64,000 nt of DNA from positions 310,001-374,000 of the forward strand of contig NZ_JAJFEQ010000007.1 of assembly GCF_020707265.1 (NCBI RefSeq), in the 5' to 3' direction. The stretch comes from Massilia sp. IC2-477 (GTDB lineage: Bacteria > Pseudomonadota > Gammaproteobacteria > Burkholderiales > Burkholderiaceae_D). The number at the start of each line of letters is the position of its first letter. The stretch's first letter is position 1. Below are positions 62,581 to 64,000 of the stretch, piece after piece. The notes beneath the pieces are model-generated. The model did not search any database, was not told where the DNA came from, and saw only the letters and a program-made list of their open reading frames with translations. A program made the position numbers and the translations under genes.

Positions 62581-63219
62581 ATGAAACGCCTGATGATCGC
62601 CGCCGGAGCGGCGTTCGCGATGCTGCTGACGGGGTGCGCCACGACCATCCGCAGCGATGTCACCACCTTCCACCAGTGGCCGGCCCAGATCGAAGACAAG
62701 AGCTATGTGTTCGAAGCGCCGCCGGCGCAGGACGACACGCTGGAATACCGCGCCTACCAGGACCTGGTGCGCGGCCAGCTGGCGCGCCTGGGCTTCCGTG
62801 ACGCGGCGGGCGGCAAGCCTGCCCTGAGCATCTCGATGCGCTTCACCACCACCGACGTGCCGGTGCGCGTGGTCGAGCCGATCTCGCCCTTCTACCATCC
62901 GTTCTACCAGCCAATGCCGCGCTTTGGCTACCGCGGCTTCCACCGCCGCTACTGGGGCGGCTGGTACAGCCCGTTCTACGATCCGTTCTGGAGCCCGGCC
63001 TACCAGGTCTCGGTCGAGCACCAGTACCGCCGCGAGCTGCAGGTCGGAATCAAGTCGGCCGTCGACAACAAGCGCCTGTTCGACGTGACGGTGCACAACA
63101 CCAGCCGCCAGCTGTCGACCCCGGCGCTGATGCCGGCCCTGGTGCAGAGCGCCTTCGAAGGCTTCCCGGGGCCGTCGGGCGTGGCGCGCAGGGTGGAGCT
63201 GAAGCAGCAGAACGGCTGA
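62581..63219 (+). CDS. DUF4136 family lipoprotein
   Basis: A 212-residue lipoprotein: MKRLMIAAGAAFAMLLTGC gives a lipobox LTGC with Cys19. The DUF4136 start SDVTTFHQWP and the YVFEAPPAQDDTLEYRAYQDLV pattern follow; a segment rich in Tyr, Phe, Trp and Pro lies at about 100-140 (FYHPFYQPMPRFGYRGF). Family function is unknown. AAGGGAGA is well placed before the ATG. A 180-bp leader separates it from the divergent pepN. Confidence 0.85.
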   Translation: MKRLMIAAGAAFAMLLTGCATTIRSDVTTFHQWPAQIEDKSYVFEAPPAQDDTLEYRAYQDLVRGQLARLGFRDAAGGKPALSISMRFTTTDVPVRVVEPISPFYHPFYQPMPRFGYRGFHRRYWGGWYSPFYDPFWSPAYQVSVEHQYRRELQVGIKSAVDNKRLFDVTVHNTSRQLSTPALMPALVQSAFEGFPGPSGVARRVELKQQNG

Positions 63220-63239
63220 TGTAAGTCGAAAAAAAAAGA

Positions 63240-63264
63240 ATGGGGCCGCAAGGCCCCATTTTTC
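63240..63264. terminator. Bidirectional terminator after DUF4136 gene
   Basis: Stem ATGGGGCC / GGCCCCAT with loop GCAA, A-run on the left and TTTTT on the right. It serves the lipoprotein gene and the convergent small membrane peptide gene. Confidence 0.85.
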
Positions 63265-63270
63265 ATGAGT

Positions 63271-63390
63271 TCATGAGTAATAGGCTTCGGAAGCGAATGT
63301 AAGCAGCGCCATCAGCAATACCGACAGCGCCAGCACAATCAGCAGGCGCCCGAACTTCGGCGCGCCGTTGTCGTCCTGTGGCGCCCTCAT
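63271..63390 (-). CDS. 39-residue single-TM membrane peptide
   Basis: A short gene: MRAPQDDNGAPKFGRLLIVL begins the product and a hydrophobic helix of about 20 residues follows (to about residue 32), ending in SEAYYS. Its ATG overlaps the TGA of the upstream quinone oxidoreductase in an ATGA junction, and a bidirectional terminator follows 7 bp after its stop, so it forms the end of that operon. The charge pattern (basic before the helix) puts the N terminus in the cytoplasm. No family is recognised. Confidence 0.65.
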   Translation of the reverse strand: MRAPQDDNGAPKFGRLLIVLALSVLLMALLTFASEAYYS

Positions 63391-64000
63391 GGCAGCAGCA
63401 CCGTGGAGCCGGTGGTGCGGCGGCCTTCGAGCGCGCGGTGCGCCTCGGCGGCATCAGGCAGCTTGAAGCGCTGGTTGACTTCGATCTTCACCTTGCCGCT
63501 CTCCACCATCTCGAACAGGTCCGCCGCCATGGCTTCCAGCTTTTCGCGATCGGACGCATAGGCGAACAGGGTCGGGCGCGTGATGTACAGCGAGCCGCGC
63601 GAAGCCAGCTCACTGAGTGCAAAGGGCGGCACTGCGCCGGAGGCATTGCCGAAGCTGACCATCAGGCCGCGCGGCTGCAGGCAGTCGAGCGAGCGGATGA
63701 AGGTGTCCTTGCCGACCGAGTCGTACACCACCGGCACTTTCGCGCCATTCGTGATCTCGAGCACGCGCTGCACCACATCCTCGGTGTTGTAGTTGATGAC
63801 GTGCGCGGCGCCGTGGGCGCGTGCCAGCGCCGCCTTTTCTTCGGAACCGACGGTGCCGATCAGGTTCACGCCCATGGCCTTGGCCCACTGGCAGGCGATC
63901 AGCCCGACGCCGCCGGCCGCCGCATGGAACAGGATGGTCTGGCCCGGCTGCAGCGCATAGGTCTGGCGGAACAGGTACTGCACCGTCAGCCCCTGCAGCA
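63387..64000 (-). CDS. Quinone oxidoreductase (MDR/zeta-crystallin family), 5' part outside window
   Basis: The last about 204 residues of a roughly 324-residue NADPH:quinone reductase. The nucleotide-binding fold has HAAAGGVGLIACQWAKAMG, then VVYDSVGKDTF, LMVSFGNASGAVPPF and the C-terminal end LPDAAEAHRALEGRRTTGST, which is close to E. coli QorA. No zinc-binding cysteines are visible in this part. Such enzymes reduce quinones or enones with one or two electrons. The start of the gene lies beyond 64000. Confidence 0.9.
   Translation of the reverse strand, partial: LQGLTVQYLFRQTYALQPGQTILFHAAAGGVGLIACQWAKAMGVNLIGTVGSEEKAALARAHGAAHVINYNTEDVVQRVLEITNGAKVPVVYDSVGKDTFIRSLDCLQPRGLMVSFGNASGAVPPFALSELASRGSLYITRPTLFAYASDREKLEAMAADLFEMVESGKVKIEVNQRFKLPDAAEAHRALEGRRTTGSTVLLP

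Overview
The window looks like chromosomal DNA of a high-GC betaproteobacterium of the Oxalobacteraceae, most likely Massilia or a near relative. This is inferred from gene content (phasin, TonB-dependent receptors of the Xanthomonas/Caulobacter type, class I fructose-bisphosphatase, gammaproteobacterial-like MdlAB, DUF883-like and DUF4136 proteins) and codon use, not from a marker gene. I see no rRNA, integrase, transposase, phage gene or CRISPR array.

Layout. 1-6.3 kb: a maltodextrin/starch locus. A TonB-dependent receptor (cut by the window edge) is divergent from a secreted GH13 neopullulanase-like enzyme and a secreted six-hairpin glycosidase; three copies of a 15-bp palindrome in the shared control region look like operators. 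6.4-10 kb: lipid-kinase-like protein, two overlapping GNAT acetyltransferases and a CodA-family deaminase whose active-site residue predicts 5-methylcytosine rather than cytosine. 10-16 kb: phasin, MdlA/MdlB ABC half-transporters, two membrane or anchored proteins. 16.4-18.9 kb: TPR-GGDEF diguanylate cyclase and a small lipoprotein.

18.9-27 kb (minus strand) is the most unusual part: five tightly packed, partly overlapping genes for a zinc-ribbon/propeller-like protein, an exported vWA-like protein with a C-terminal membrane anchor, a three-TM protein, a 1224-residue tubulin/FtsZ-like GTPase ending in a GYF_2 domain, and a zinc-ribbon/Pro-rich/TM/coiled-coil protein that carries a PPPPGI motif of the kind GYF domains bind. 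I read this as one membrane-associated cytoskeletal or membrane-remodelling machine of unknown task.

27-33 kb: M29-like aminopeptidase, GAF histidine kinase, class-C-type serine hydrolase, MerR regulator with its dyad promoter and small membrane target, a receiver-like protein without its phospho-acceptor, and a PhyH dioxygenase. 33.4-41.7 kb: a probable operon of two tandemly duplicated M1 peptidases, DUF6702 protein and a TonB receptor, followed by a BsmA-like 2-oxoglutarate dioxygenase. 41.9-47.3 kb: a shortened DUF1800 protein, then an RND efflux fusion protein and pump. 47.5-50 kb: Ser/Gly-rich DUF883-like protein and a Fur-box-controlled DUF2325 protein. 50.2-58.3 kb: a 2692-residue type-I-secretion-style giant adhesin. 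58.4-64 kb: tRNA-Thr(CGT), fbp, pepN, a DUF4136 lipoprotein, a 39-residue membrane peptide and a quinone oxidoreductase cut by the edge.

Four composite palindromic elements (REPIN-like, each opening with GTAG and closing with CTAC) sit between genes at 6.3, 18.5, 47.3 and 59.6 kb.
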